From a virus, in the IMG/VR virus record IMGVR_UViG_3300029952_000033, positions 1 through 53,963 of that record: a DNA stretch of 53,963 nucleotides; one strand, written 5' to 3'. Below the pieces are notes generated by a model, which worked only from the letters and a program-made list of their open reading frames with translations, was not told the origin of the DNA and did no database searches. A program made the position numbers and the translations under genes. Below are positions 22,647-29,575 of the stretch, piece by piece; within the stretch, counting starts at the first letter, position 1, and every line of letters starts with the position of its first letter.

Positions 22647-23555
22647 ATGTCAGACGTAGCCAAGCCTAAGAGCAAACTTAAGGCAAAATCCCCAGATCTC
22701 GTTGTTGCGAAAAAAGCCAAGATCATTGCTTACGGCCCTAGCGGCGTAGGCAAAACCACCCTGGCGCTGCAATTCCCCGATGTATATTTCATTGATGTCG
22801 AGGAAGGTGCGACCCAGCCTGAATATATCCAGAAGCTCAAAGAAGCTAATGGTGTGTATCTCGGGCCGGACGAAGGCGCGGCATCTTTTGATGAGGTGCT
22901 CGGCCAAATCAAAGCTCTCGCCACAGAGAAGCATGATCGCCGTACTTTGGTTATCGATAGCATCACAAAGCTGTTCGCCAACGAGATCGCCCGTGAAGGT
23001 GAGCGCCTGCACGATCAAGGCAAAAAGAACGAGTTTGGCGCGGATAAGAAACCTGCCGTTAGCTATATGCGCCAGCTTTGCAGCTGGATTAAGCGCATCG
23101 ACATGAACGTCATCTTGATCGCTGGTGAAGTCGCGGAATGGGGGCTCGACGGCAAAGGCGAGCGCATCCAAGTGGGCGAGACGTTCGATTGCTGGCCTCG
23201 CCTGGAATATGAACTTGACTTGGCCGTAAAGGTTCTGAAGGCCGGTCCGAAGCGCCTCGCGCGGGTGCGCAAAACGCGCATTGCGGCATTTCCTGAGGGG
23301 TCTACCTTCGACTGGACCTATGATGAGTTCGCCAAGAGATACGGTGCCGACAATCTGGAAGGTGCCGCCATGCCCCTCTCTGTGGCCACCCATGAGCAGG
23401 TTATGGAGATTAACGGATTGTTGGCAGTTGCCAAGCTTGACCCTGAAGTGACCGACAAGTGGCTTGCTGCCGCTAACGTTTCGTCTTGGGAAGAGATGGA
23501 GACTGATAAAGTGGCAAAGGTCATTGAACATTTGCGCGCCAAGATCGCGGCGTAA
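22647..23555 (+). CDS. Sak4-like RecA-fold ATPase
   Basis: A 302-residue protein. Walker A GPSGVGKT at residues 30-37 and Walker B TLVIDS at 101-106 within a compact RecA-like core, followed by a C-terminal extension (YDEFAKRYGADNL, helical tail). This matches the phage AAA_24/Sak4 group of single-strand annealing or recombination ATPases. The partner directly downstream is SSB-like, the usual pairing. Role: phage DNA recombination or repair. Confidence 0.85.
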   Translation: MSDVAKPKSKLKAKSPDLVVAKKAKIIAYGPSGVGKTTLALQFPDVYFIDVEEGATQPEYIQKLKEANGVYLGPDEGAASFDEVLGQIKALATEKHDRRTLVIDSITKLFANEIAREGERLHDQGKKNEFGADKKPAVSYMRQLCSWIKRIDMNVILIAGEVAEWGLDGKGERIQVGETFDCWPRLEYELDLAVKVLKAGPKRLARVRKTRIAAFPEGSTFDWTYDEFAKRYGADNLEGAAMPLSVATHEQVMEINGLLAVAKLDPEVTDKWLAAANVSSWEEMETDKVAKVIEHLRAKIAA

Positions 23556-23566
23556 GGAGAAGTATC

Positions 23567-24034
23567 ATGCGCTTTACTCCAAAGTCAGATGAGCAGATCA
23601 AGAAGGAAAGCAATTTTTCGCTTTTTCCTAAAGGCGATTATGATTTCGAGATCAAGCAGGCGACTGATAAAGTCAGCTCTGCCCGTAACGAGATGATCGA
23701 ATTGCGCGTCACGGTTTACAATTCTGAAGGAAGTTCACGCGGAATATTCGATTACCTGATTGAATCCGTCATTTGGAAAGTCCATCATTGCGCTCAAGCT
23801 TGCGGGCTTGAAGCCGAATACAACGCGGGCAAATTGGAAGCCTACATGTTTGAAGGCAAGGTTGGCCGTTGCAAGGTTGTGATTACGCCAGCCAAAGGCG
23901 AATGGCCTGAGAAAAACACCATCGCTGATTATATCGTGCCGGATGTGAAAATTAGTGACCATACGCGGGCGGCTTATACGAAGACTAAGCCGCAGCCTAA
24001 ATCCGCTGATCTGGATGATGAAATTCCATTTTGA
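23567..24034 (+). CDS. Single-strand DNA-binding-like protein (DUF669 type)
   Basis: A 155-residue protein. The core (FSLFPKGDYDFEIKQATDK, ELRVTVYNSEG, YLIESVIWKVHHCAQACG) fits the DUF669-like OB-type proteins paired with Sak4. It ends ADLDDEIPF, the acidic aromatic tail that SSB proteins use to recruit partners. AAGGAG lies upstream of the ATG. It is probably the SSB of this phage. Confidence 0.85.
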   Translation: MRFTPKSDEQIKKESNFSLFPKGDYDFEIKQATDKVSSARNEMIELRVTVYNSEGSSRGIFDYLIESVIWKVHHCAQACGLEAEYNAGKLEAYMFEGKVGRCKVVITPAKGEWPEKNTIADYIVPDVKISDHTRAAYTKTKPQPKSADLDDEIPF

Positions 24035-24146
24035 TGCAATCGTGCTGCTGGGTTTTATGAACCCGGCAGCGCCGGCTAGCGAGATCGCAGGGGCTCTCCA
24101 CAACTCGACGCCGCTGCAAAAGATCATTGGCGTTCATGGGGGCTAA
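24018..24146 (+). CDS. Possible small protein between SSB and lysis genes
   Basis: An in-frame 42-residue ORF (MKFHFDAIVLLGFMNPAAP...) that overlaps the SSB-like gene by 17 bases. No good ribosome site is seen. It may be a chance frame; listed because the 113-base gap otherwise holds nothing. Confidence 0.25.
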   Translation: MKFHFDAIVLLGFMNPAAPASEIAGALHNSTPLQKIIGVHGG

Positions 24147-24147
24147 C

Positions 24148-24498
24148 ATGATCCGCAATTTCATCTCCCGCTTTGACGACTGGATCGCCATTCGTGCGAA
24201 CCAGATTTTCTCCACAATGGGGTTCTTCTGGGTCTGCTTGATCTTCGCGTTGCTGCCGCTGAAATGGCCGGCGGCGATGCCCTTCGTGCAATACGCCAGC
24301 TCCGGCGTGTTGCAGCTCGTTGCCCTACCGCTGATCGGCGTAGGCACTATTCTGGCCGCGCGCGCCTCTGATGAGCAGCGCCGCCAGGACCATGAGGCGC
24401 TGATGGTTGTCGTGGCCTATATCCGCGACCGCCACAACGCCTTGCATGACAAGCTGGACGGCGCACTGCCGGGCCAGGACGACAACTCCATAGCCTGA
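24148..24498 (+). CDS. Membrane protein, holin candidate of the endolysin cassette
   Basis: A 116-residue protein with two predicted membrane helices, TMGFFWVCLIFALLPL and a second near SSGVLQLVALPLIGVGTIL, and a charged C-terminal helix (DEQRRQDHEALMVVV..RDRHNALHDK). Size and topology suit a holin or antiholin, and an endolysin lies two genes downstream. GGGGG before the ATG at 24148 supports this start. The assignment is by topology and context only. Confidence 0.6.
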   Translation: MIRNFISRFDDWIAIRANQIFSTMGFFWVCLIFALLPLKWPAAMPFVQYASSGVLQLVALPLIGVGTILAARASDEQRRQDHEALMVVVAYIRDRHNALHDKLDGALPGQDDNSIA

Positions 24499-24509
24499 AG
24501 GATACTGAC

Positions 24510-25115
24510 ATGAGTGAAACCGTTTCTGGCACCACCGCCGCGCCCGCCGCCGCGCCGACCACCACCAAGGAAAGCCTGATCGAGAACATCAAGACCAAAG
24601 TGCTGGCCGATGTGACCGAACTCGAAACCGCTGCGGGCGTTGATCTGTCCAAGGCCAAGGCTGAGCTGGAGGCCATCGGCACCGAGACGAAGCCGTTCCC
24701 GCCTGACCCGCGCAAGGTTCCTGGCCTGCGCCTGGTTGCCGTGCCCTCGCACCTCACCGGCGGCAATTTGCAGCTCGCCTCTGCTCTCACCGCGCCGCGT
24801 CCAGGCGACCTACCACCGCACTATATGCCGTCCGGACATGTGGTTGTGATGCGGCCGGCCGTGACGGTGGCGAGCGCGCGCCAGGTGACCGCCATGGAGC
24901 AGGAAATCCACACCGACGCCTTCAACCTGTTCCACAAAATCCGCGCATATTTTGGCGATTTTGAACACAAGTTTGAGGGCATCCTGGTGTCCTTGCACAA
25001 AACGTCGATTGCACCTGACGAGGAGGATCCCGCCCCCGTGCCGGACCCAACCTTGGTTGCCCCTCATGAGGCCAAACCGGAGGAGCCGACCGTGAAGCCA
25101 GCTCAAGAGGCTTAA
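24510..25115 (+). CDS. Hypothetical protein in lysis cassette
   Basis: A 201-residue protein. Residues 1-60 are Ala/Thr-rich then helical (SLIENIKTKVLADVTELETAAG); the middle is Pro-rich (PFPPDPRKVPGLRLVAVPS) and the C-terminus acidic and Pro-rich. No signal peptide, so it does not look like a spanin. AAGGA precedes the ATG. Its stop shares a base with the endolysin ATG. Confidence 0.7.
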   Translation: MSETVSGTTAAPAAAPTTTKESLIENIKTKVLADVTELETAAGVDLSKAKAELEAIGTETKPFPPDPRKVPGLRLVAVPSHLTGGNLQLASALTAPRPGDLPPHYMPSGHVVVMRPAVTVASARQVTAMEQEIHTDAFNLFHKIRAYFGDFEHKFEGILVSLHKTSIAPDEEDPAPVPDPTLVAPHEAKPEEPTVKPAQEA

Positions 25116-25660
25116 TGCTCGGAAACTTCGAAAACTGCTGGGCCTTCACGCGCCAAGCTGAGGGTGGCTTTACCAAAAACCCCGATGATCCAGGCAACTG
25201 GACATCGGGCATTGCTGGCACGGGCGAGCTGCTGGGCACCAATTTCGGCATCAGCGCGGCGTCCTATCCAAATCTCGACATCGCCAATCTGACAATCCAG
25301 ACGGCTGGCGCGATCTACCAGCGCGACTATTGGATCAAGGTGGCTGGCGACAGCCTGCCACTCGGCGTTGATTTGGCTGTCTTTGACGCGGCCGTGAACA
25401 TCGGCGTGACTGGCGCGGCAACGATACTCCAGCGCGTCGTTGGCGCCTTTCAGGACGGTCAAATCGGTCCGAAAACGCTGGCTGCGGTGGCGGCAATGCC
25501 TGTGGCCGCCGTCATCGCGGATTTTATTGCCGAGCGCGTGGCGTTTTATAAAGCTTTGCCGGCGTTTTCAGAGTTTGGCGACGGCTGGACGAACCGCTCT
25601 CAAGCCTGCCAGGTGACTGCTCTGGCCATGGTCAGCGCTCCGGACACAGCCGACGCATGA
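25115..25660 (+). CDS. Endolysin, GH108-type
   Basis: A 181-residue peptidoglycan hydrolase. AEGGF near residue 16 holds the catalytic Glu of the GH108 family, followed by NPDDPGNWTSGI and GTNFGIS; the C-terminal half (AVFDAAVNIGVTGAATILQRVVG, DGQIGPKTL) is the peptidoglycan-binding-3-like part typical of this family. No signal peptide is seen, so it should need a holin. It is in the plus arm, just before a strong terminator. Confidence 0.9.
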   Translation: MLGNFENCWAFTRQAEGGFTKNPDDPGNWTSGIAGTGELLGTNFGISAASYPNLDIANLTIQTAGAIYQRDYWIKVAGDSLPLGVDLAVFDAAVNIGVTGAATILQRVVGAFQDGQIGPKTLAAVAAMPVAAVIADFIAERVAFYKALPAFSEFGDGWTNRSQACQVTALAMVSAPDTADA

Positions 25661-25770
25661 TCGACCTTACACCCATCGCCGCCGAGGCTGTGAAGGCAAC
25701 CGCGACCAAGGCCACAGGGTTCCTAGCTGAACTTGAAGACCTGGCTTCGCTGTTTGGGATCAAGTGGTAA
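25657..25770 (+). CDS. Short ORF after endolysin
   Basis: A 37-residue ORF (starts MIDLTPIAAEAVKATATK, ends LASLFGIKW) that overlaps the endolysin stop as ATGA. It is amphipathic rather than membrane-spanning. Function unknown. Confidence 0.5.
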   Translation: MIDLTPIAAEAVKATATKATGFLAELEDLASLFGIKW

Positions 25771-25800
25771 GCATCTAGCCATAGACCAACAAAACGATAA

Positions 25801-25823
25801 GGGCGCCGAAAGGCGCCCTTTTT
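25801..25823 (+). terminator. Rho-independent terminator after lysis cassette
   Basis: GGGCGCC (25801-25807), loop GAAA, GGCGCCC (25812-25818), then five T. A seven-base perfect stem with a GNRA tetraloop; the clearest terminator in the window. It closes the first part of the plus arm and separates it from the reversed island. Confidence 0.93.
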
Positions 25824-25868
25824 GTTGCCAAATTAAATCGGAGATAGATAAATAGCCCCGCCAAACGC

Positions 25869-25964
25869 TTATTGCACGCACACTACGACCGCTTGCGCCA
25901 AGTAGCCAAGCGCCACGCCCACAACAAAAAATAACAGCAAAATTTTGAAAGCAGAATTGATCAC
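25869..25964 (-). CDS. Small membrane protein of the reversed island
   Basis: A 31-residue ORF with one strongly hydrophobic helix (INSAFKILLLFFVVGVALGY). GTG at 25964 is preferred because GAAGG lies seven bases upstream; ATG at 25985 would add seven residues but lacks a site. It is last in the minus-strand island. Function unknown. Confidence 0.5.
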   Translation of the reverse strand: MINSAFKILLLFFVVGVALGYLAQAVVVCVQ

Positions 25965-26003
25965 GATCTGGCCTTCACCGACCATAGCCGGGATATGGTG
26001 GAC

Positions 26004-26327
26004 TCAGGCGACTGCTTCGACAATATAGCCGAGGGTTGGACGCTTAACGAGAACTTTGGTAATCTTCATTCCCGCGTTTCCAATTAAACTGGCGCGGTCA
26101 AAAACCCATTGAGCAATATCTTCCATTCGAGGGCCGCCGATGCTTTCATCAAGGCATGTGTGGTCGATTATGTCCGTGATTTGGCCGATAGCGGTTTTTG
26201 CCATCTCAATATCGGGACCGGATTCAAACCATATTTCAACAAGATAGCTATGACCATGAAGCTGTTTGCGAACAGCGTCGTAGTGGGCGCACTCAAGATT
26301 GACCGTGACCGCCGATTCCATTTTCAT
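26004..26327 (-). CDS. QueD-like (6-carboxytetrahydropterin synthase family) protein
   Basis: A 107-residue protein. LECAHYDAVRKQLHGHSYLVEIWF (read in parts) supplies the three zinc His residues of the QueD/PTPS fold (AHY, HGH) and the following strand; IDHTCLDE matches the ldH..LN region, and PRMEDIAQWVFDR the helix after it. The segment between the first strands and IDH is shorter than usual and the catalytic Cys is not clearly placed, so it is divergent. The start overlaps the DpdA-like stop (ATGA) with GGAG eight bases before. It may supply or remodel a 7-deazaguanine precursor. Confidence 0.7.
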   Translation of the reverse strand: MKMESAVTVNLECAHYDAVRKQLHGHSYLVEIWFESGPDIEMAKTAIGQITDIIDHTCLDESIGGPRMEDIAQWVFDRASLIGNAGMKITKVLVKRPTLGYIVEAVA

Positions 26328-27016
26328 ATTGCGATCTCCATTTGTTGAAATTCTCTTATTTTCCATTTAACCGGACATTGTGAAGCATCCCAGCGGTTCG
26401 CCATCGATAATGCGGTGTTTTGTATGCGGTGATGGTTCTGCGCCACGTCCGTTGAATCGACACTTGCAAACGGCCAGCGCAATCTGCTGCATTGCATCCC
26501 GCGAAGCATATGAATAGGTGGCGTTCTGCCAAACGTGCGTGCCAGTTCATTCCACGCCTCGTCCATCCGGCATTCCCAAGCCGCTGAAAGCACGGCGGCA
26601 TATTCGGCGGTTGAGCCTATGCAAACTCGGTTCCAGCCTTCCTCACAAAGCCTTAGCAGGCGATAAATTGGCTCGTCCATGTGCCAGACTGGCGCGGCTT
26701 GGCGCTTTCCATGTGGCCACTCATTCAAAAGCCCGTCCTGCTCTTGGCTGGGTGCGTCAATTACGTCTGGCGGGATTGCCCAAGTCGTCGGACAGTCAAG
26801 CCACTTATCGCACCAAGCGTAATATTTGGGCCAGTCAGTAACTTTGCCAGATTTCCATTTTGAAAACGCGCCATTGTCCAGCATCACGGATTGCCCGATT
26901 GCATGGCAGCGTTCAACATCTTGCGGAGCCATGTGCGACACGCAAAAATTCTTGCCAGCAAGCGAATACAAAACCTCGATCGGTGTAATCGGCGTGCCGT
27001 GGTAGTGAACCGTCAT
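26324..27016 (-). CDS. TGT/DpdA-like 7-deazaguanine transglycosylase candidate
   Basis: A 230-residue protein with a TIM-barrel-like run of motifs: HYHGTPITPIEVLYSLAG, FCVSHM, SVMLDNGAFSKWKSG, AIPPDVIDAP, APVWHMDEP, RVCIGSTAEY, IHMLRGMQ and FASVDSTDVAQNH. The latter resembles the VDS nucleophile region of tRNA-guanine transglycosylase-like DpdA proteins, which insert preQ0-type bases into DNA. Overlap with the QueD-like gene supports this reading. It is shorter than bacterial TGT. ATG at 27016 is used because 27052 would overlap the upstream gene. The family call is by motif and context. Confidence 0.6.
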   Translation of the reverse strand: MTVHYHGTPITPIEVLYSLAGKNFCVSHMAPQDVERCHAIGQSVMLDNGAFSKWKSGKVTDWPKYYAWCDKWLDCPTTWAIPPDVIDAPSQEQDGLLNEWPHGKRQAAPVWHMDEPIYRLLRLCEEGWNRVCIGSTAEYAAVLSAAWECRMDEAWNELARTFGRTPPIHMLRGMQCSRLRWPFASVDSTDVAQNHHRIQNTALSMANRWDASQCPVKWKIREFQQMEIAI

Positions 27017-27030
27017 GTTGGCTTTCGGGG

Positions 27031-27279
27031 TTAGGTGGATTCTGGGGACCATGCTTCAAAAGCCGGGAACGTAGCCGACTTGTTCCCAGCGCGAAGCAGA
27101 GCTTGCATGTAGGCGTCGCGATGCCGCCGAAATTCAAAATGAGAATGAGGATCAGCGCGCAGTTTATCTTCCATCGCATCCATTTTTTTGAGGTTCGCCC
27201 GATATGCGCGGCGATCCTCAGTTGTCCGATCACGGAAACCGGCGGTCTGCCAGAGAGCTTTTTTCTTGGAAGAACTCAT
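27031..27279 (-). CDS. Small charged protein upstream of DpdA-like gene
   Basis: An 82-residue, basic, helical protein (SSSKKKALWQTAGFRDRTTED, RAYRANLKKMDAMEDKL). No motif. GGAG precedes the ATG at 27279. Its end encodes PEST-stop within one of the repeated linker sequences of the island. Role unknown. Confidence 0.65.
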   Translation of the reverse strand: MSSSKKKALWQTAGFRDRTTEDRRAYRANLKKMDAMEDKLRADPHSHFEFRRHRDAYMQALLRAGNKSATFPAFEAWSPEST

Positions 27280-27375
27280 GGCGGCTCCAAATCGGGGGTT
27301 GGTGGACTCGTTGAGGTCAGGGTAGTTCCCACAGGTGAACCCACCCAAAAACGTCATGCCAAACTTTGAGTGTCG

Positions 27376-27621
27376 TCACGAGGTCAATTCCTTCACGGCC
27401 CACATCACGCTTTCCTCGAGCGCCGTCATGCCGAGCGAGCGGTAGCGGCCAGGCTTAACCTGATCGAACAGCGTCTCAAGTTCCGTCGCTTTGGTTTTAA
27501 TTGCGTCATGTAGCGCCTTTTCGTCATCCGTGAGCGCACGATATTTCGGCCGGAAACGAGTGACCGGAATGGCTTCTGCGCTTTGGCGTTCGTCGGGTTT
27601 GCCTTCGTAAACATGGGCCAT
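27376..27621 (-). CDS. Acb2/Tad1-hairpin-like protein (candidate cyclic-nucleotide sponge)
   Basis: An 81-residue protein. After a polar N-terminus comes YRALTDDEKALHDAIKTKA then TELETLFDQVKPGRYRSLGM and TALEESVMWAVKELT. This two-helix layout, including the R..L..T.LE..VMWAVK ending, is the pattern of the Acb2/Tad1 hairpin domain. Acb2 proteins bind cyclic oligonucleotides made by CBASS and related defences. ATG at 27621 has a perfect CAGGAG six bases upstream. The call is from pattern recognition and needs a profile search. Confidence 0.65.
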   Translation of the reverse strand: MAHVYEGKPDERQSAEAIPVTRFRPKYRALTDDEKALHDAIKTKATELETLFDQVKPGRYRSLGMTALEESVMWAVKELTS

Positions 27622-27679
27622 ATTGGTCTCCTGGGGTAAAATCGGGGTTAGGTGGACTAGGTGAGTAAGCGTGGGGCGC

Positions 27680-27874
27680 TTAGTCGCGCTCCACGATATC
27701 AACTCGGTTGCTGCTAAAGCTATAGAAGCCATGCAGTTTTGCTTGGCGCGGCACGTTTGACCGATAAATCCGACTGACCTGTGAGCGGGCGTCCGCTTTG
27801 TTCTTTGCGTCCACGTCGTACTCATCTTTGTAACCAGATGGGTCGGTGAGGGTAACTGTGAAAGAACGTGCCAT
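27680..27874 (-). CDS. Small beta-rich protein, first gene of the reversed island
   Basis: A 64-residue protein (starts MARSFTVTLTDPSGYKDEYD; contains DVDAKNKADARSQVSRIY). It has a beta-hairpin followed by a helix, like many small phage modulators. CGGAG eight bases before the ATG supports the start. Function unknown. Confidence 0.65.
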   Translation of the reverse strand: MARSFTVTLTDPSGYKDEYDVDAKNKADARSQVSRIYRSNVPRQAKLHGFYSFSSNRVDIVERD

Positions 27875-27953
27875 TTTAGTTGCTCCGGTTGATTGCCCTT
27901 GCGATGTAGCGCCATCTATCCTATTCTGTCAACCGAATAGATGAGGCGAGATT
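27875..27953. promoter_or_regulatory. Divergent control region with palindrome
   Basis: The 79 bases between divergent genes hold CTATTC (27921-27926) and GAATAG (27935-27940), with ATCTAT / ATAGAT extending outward: an operator-like palindrome. TTGCCC (27893-27898) and TATCCT (27917-27922), 18 bases apart, could be a plus-strand promoter. Confidence 0.4.
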
Positions 27954-28571
27954 GTGAGATTGTTTTACTTGAGAGAAGCCCCCGGGTTGCCAAGCATCAA
28001 ATCGCAGAAGATCGCGCTGGGTTTGGATCGCGTGGCTGACGATGATCCGGTCTATATTGACCTGAACCCGAAGCGGAAACGCGCCACCCCAGGCGAACCG
28101 TGGCCAGAGCTTGCGCTGGCTATCCGGGCGCTACGGAAAGGCGAGGATGACCAGCTAGCCGTGGCGATGCCCGCCGTTCTTGGCGGCTCTCGCGGTCAGG
28201 TGCTTGAAGTTATGCAAGCGGTAGGTGCCCGTCAGGCATCGGTGTTCAACGCTGCGGCGGATAAGGCTATTCCCTGGAACCCCGAGGCGTTGGCCGTGCT
28301 GGATTTTGCCGGTGAGGCCGAAACTTTCACTCGGGCGGCATCGCTGCGCAAGGCCAGGGTACGGCGGGCAGAGCTTGGCCGTGGCAACGGGAAGCCTGGG
28401 GTAATCGACAAAGAAAAGAATCCTAAAGCCCACGCCGCCGCTCTAAAAATATGGCTGGACCCGGAGCTTACAGGCAACCAAGCGGCAGAAAAGATCGGGG
28501 TTAGCCCGTCGACGGCGTACCGAGAGCTTGGCCCACGAGATCAACCCATATTTGGAAGGAAGCCTAAGTAA
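27954..28571 (+). CDS. HTH protein with resolvase-like C-terminus
   Basis: A 205-residue protein. The C-terminus KIWLDPELTGNQAAEKIGVS then PSTAYRELGPR is a resolvase-type helix-turn-helix. The N-terminus (RLFYLREAPGLPSIKSQK) is only faintly like a serine recombinase, and the catalytic Ser is absent, so recombinase activity is unlikely. It opens the second half of the plus arm next to a palindrome and may regulate it. The start is GTG with GAGG seven bases upstream. Confidence 0.7.
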   Translation: MRLFYLREAPGLPSIKSQKIALGLDRVADDDPVYIDLNPKRKRATPGEPWPELALAIRALRKGEDDQLAVAMPAVLGGSRGQVLEVMQAVGARQASVFNAAADKAIPWNPEALAVLDFAGEAETFTRAASLRKARVRRAELGRGNGKPGVIDKEKNPKAHAAALKIWLDPELTGNQAAEKIGVSPSTAYRELGPRDQPIFGRKPK

Positions 28572-28831
28572 TGAGCGATATTCAGAAGCGCCGCACCGAG
28601 TTTTACTCAGGCACCCTAGCGGAGCGCAAGCAGACCGCCCTAGAGGCGCTAGATCGATTGCTTGGCGTGCAGTCCTGCACACGAGCCGCAAAGATTAACG
28701 CGCTTCGTGAAGTCGAAATCAATGCGCGGCGAATGGCTGAAGCCATGGAGCGCCGTTTGCAGCAGGAAAGCGAACATCACTGGCTGGATGATGTTGCCGA
28801 AAACGACAAACCCAATTCCTCTCACATATGA
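28571..28831 (+). CDS. Helical hypothetical protein
   Basis: An 86-residue, highly charged helical protein (EALDRLLGVQSCTRAAKINA; NARRMAEAMERRLQQESEHH). Its ATG shares a base with the previous stop (TAATG). No family recognised. Confidence 0.65.
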   Translation: MSDIQKRRTEFYSGTLAERKQTALEALDRLLGVQSCTRAAKINALREVEINARRMAEAMERRLQQESEHHWLDDVAENDKPNSSHI

Positions 28832-28847
28832 CATAAGGATCAGACAA

Positions 28848-28952
28848 ATGAGCACCCAAATCAGACCTTGGCAATGCCCCAAATGCGGCACCTACAACGA
28901 ACAGGTGCGGCGGATTTGCTTAAAGTGTATCGCTGAAAGGCCGGGAGCATGA
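28848..28952 (+). CDS. Mini zinc-ribbon protein
   Basis: A 34-residue protein (starts MSTQIRPWQCPKCGTYN) with two C-x2-C pairs, CPKC and CLKC, 14 residues apart: a complete one-zinc ribbon. AAGGA precedes the ATG. It overlaps the next gene as ATGA. Confidence 0.65.
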   Translation: MSTQIRPWQCPKCGTYNEQVRRICLKCIAERPGA

Positions 28953-29158
28953 GGCCGACATGCCATGATTGCGGGCGATTTTTCAAGATGCAGCCGGGCA
29001 TCGCATGGCAAATGGTCTACTCTGGTTTTCCGAAAGAGCCGGACCATGAGATTTTTAAGTGTTTATTTTGCGTCGAAAAGAACGGCGCATTTAAACCACA
29101 ACTCGGCATCGTGCCGAAATATTCTTGCGGTATTTTTGAGGGAGTGTCCACGATATGA
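28949..29158 (+). CDS. Small zinc-binding protein
   Basis: A 69-residue protein with CHDCGRFFK and CLFCVEKNG as two C-x2-C pairs. Its last residues, GVSTI, and the stop/start junction into the next gene belong to the recurrent junction family (29141-29160). Function unknown. Confidence 0.7.
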   Translation: MRPTCHDCGRFFKMQPGIAWQMVYSGFPKEPDHEIFKCLFCVEKNGAFKPQLGIVPKYSCGIFEGVSTI

Positions 29159-29382
29159 GCCGCTGTGATTGTTGTGAACGAACAGTATCCAAGGTGCGGG
29201 GAAGTCCGTGGCACGGTAATGCAAAGATTTGCCTTGCATGTTTCTACGTCTGGTATGATGGCCCATGTGACAGCGGTGATCCCGCTCAGATCGCGGCAGA
29301 GGTATTAGAGGCTGAGCGCATAGGCGCGTACCCGTTCACCATGTCCAACCGGGCAGATTTTGAGAGAAGGTCCACACCATGA
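29155..29382 (+). CDS. Small zinc-binding protein
   Basis: A 75-residue protein with CDCCERTVSK and CLACFYVWYDG supplying four or more Cys ligands. Ends FERRSTP followed by ATGA overlap with the next gene, another variant of the junction sequence. Function unknown. Confidence 0.7.
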   Translation: MSRCDCCERTVSKVRGSPWHGNAKICLACFYVWYDGPCDSGDPAQIAAEVLEAERIGAYPFTMSNRADFERRSTP

Positions 29383-29570
29383 GCGAGCGAATACTAGAGG
29401 AATCACAACGCCCTGACGGGATGGTGATGCAGACCCGCCGCAAGTCGGATGGCACTGAATATGTCGCCGAAGCGCCGTATGTTTGCACCGTCTGCGGAGC
29501 GCACAGCAACCGCCCATTTTCCGATTCCGCGCTGAGTTGCTTCCGTGAAGAATGCAATGAGGGTTGGTAA
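29379..29570 (+). CDS. Small zinc-binding protein
   Basis: A 63-residue protein: a polar N-terminus (SERILEESQRPDG) and CTVCGAHSNRPFSDSALSCF with a further Cys, suited to one zinc. ATGA overlap with the previous gene. Function unknown. Confidence 0.65.
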   Translation: MSERILEESQRPDGMVMQTRRKSDGTEYVAEAPYVCTVCGAHSNRPFSDSALSCFREECNEGW

Positions 29571-29575
29571 GGAAA

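Noticed and set aside
22650-23531. Long minus-strand frame opposite the Sak4-like gene
   Set aside because: The plus-strand product has clear Walker motifs and an SSB partner; the reverse frame has none and no ribosome site.
27954-28571. Serine recombinase/integrase
   Set aside because: Only a resolvase-type HTH is seen at the C-terminus; no catalytic Ser or Arg cluster is visible at the N-terminus.
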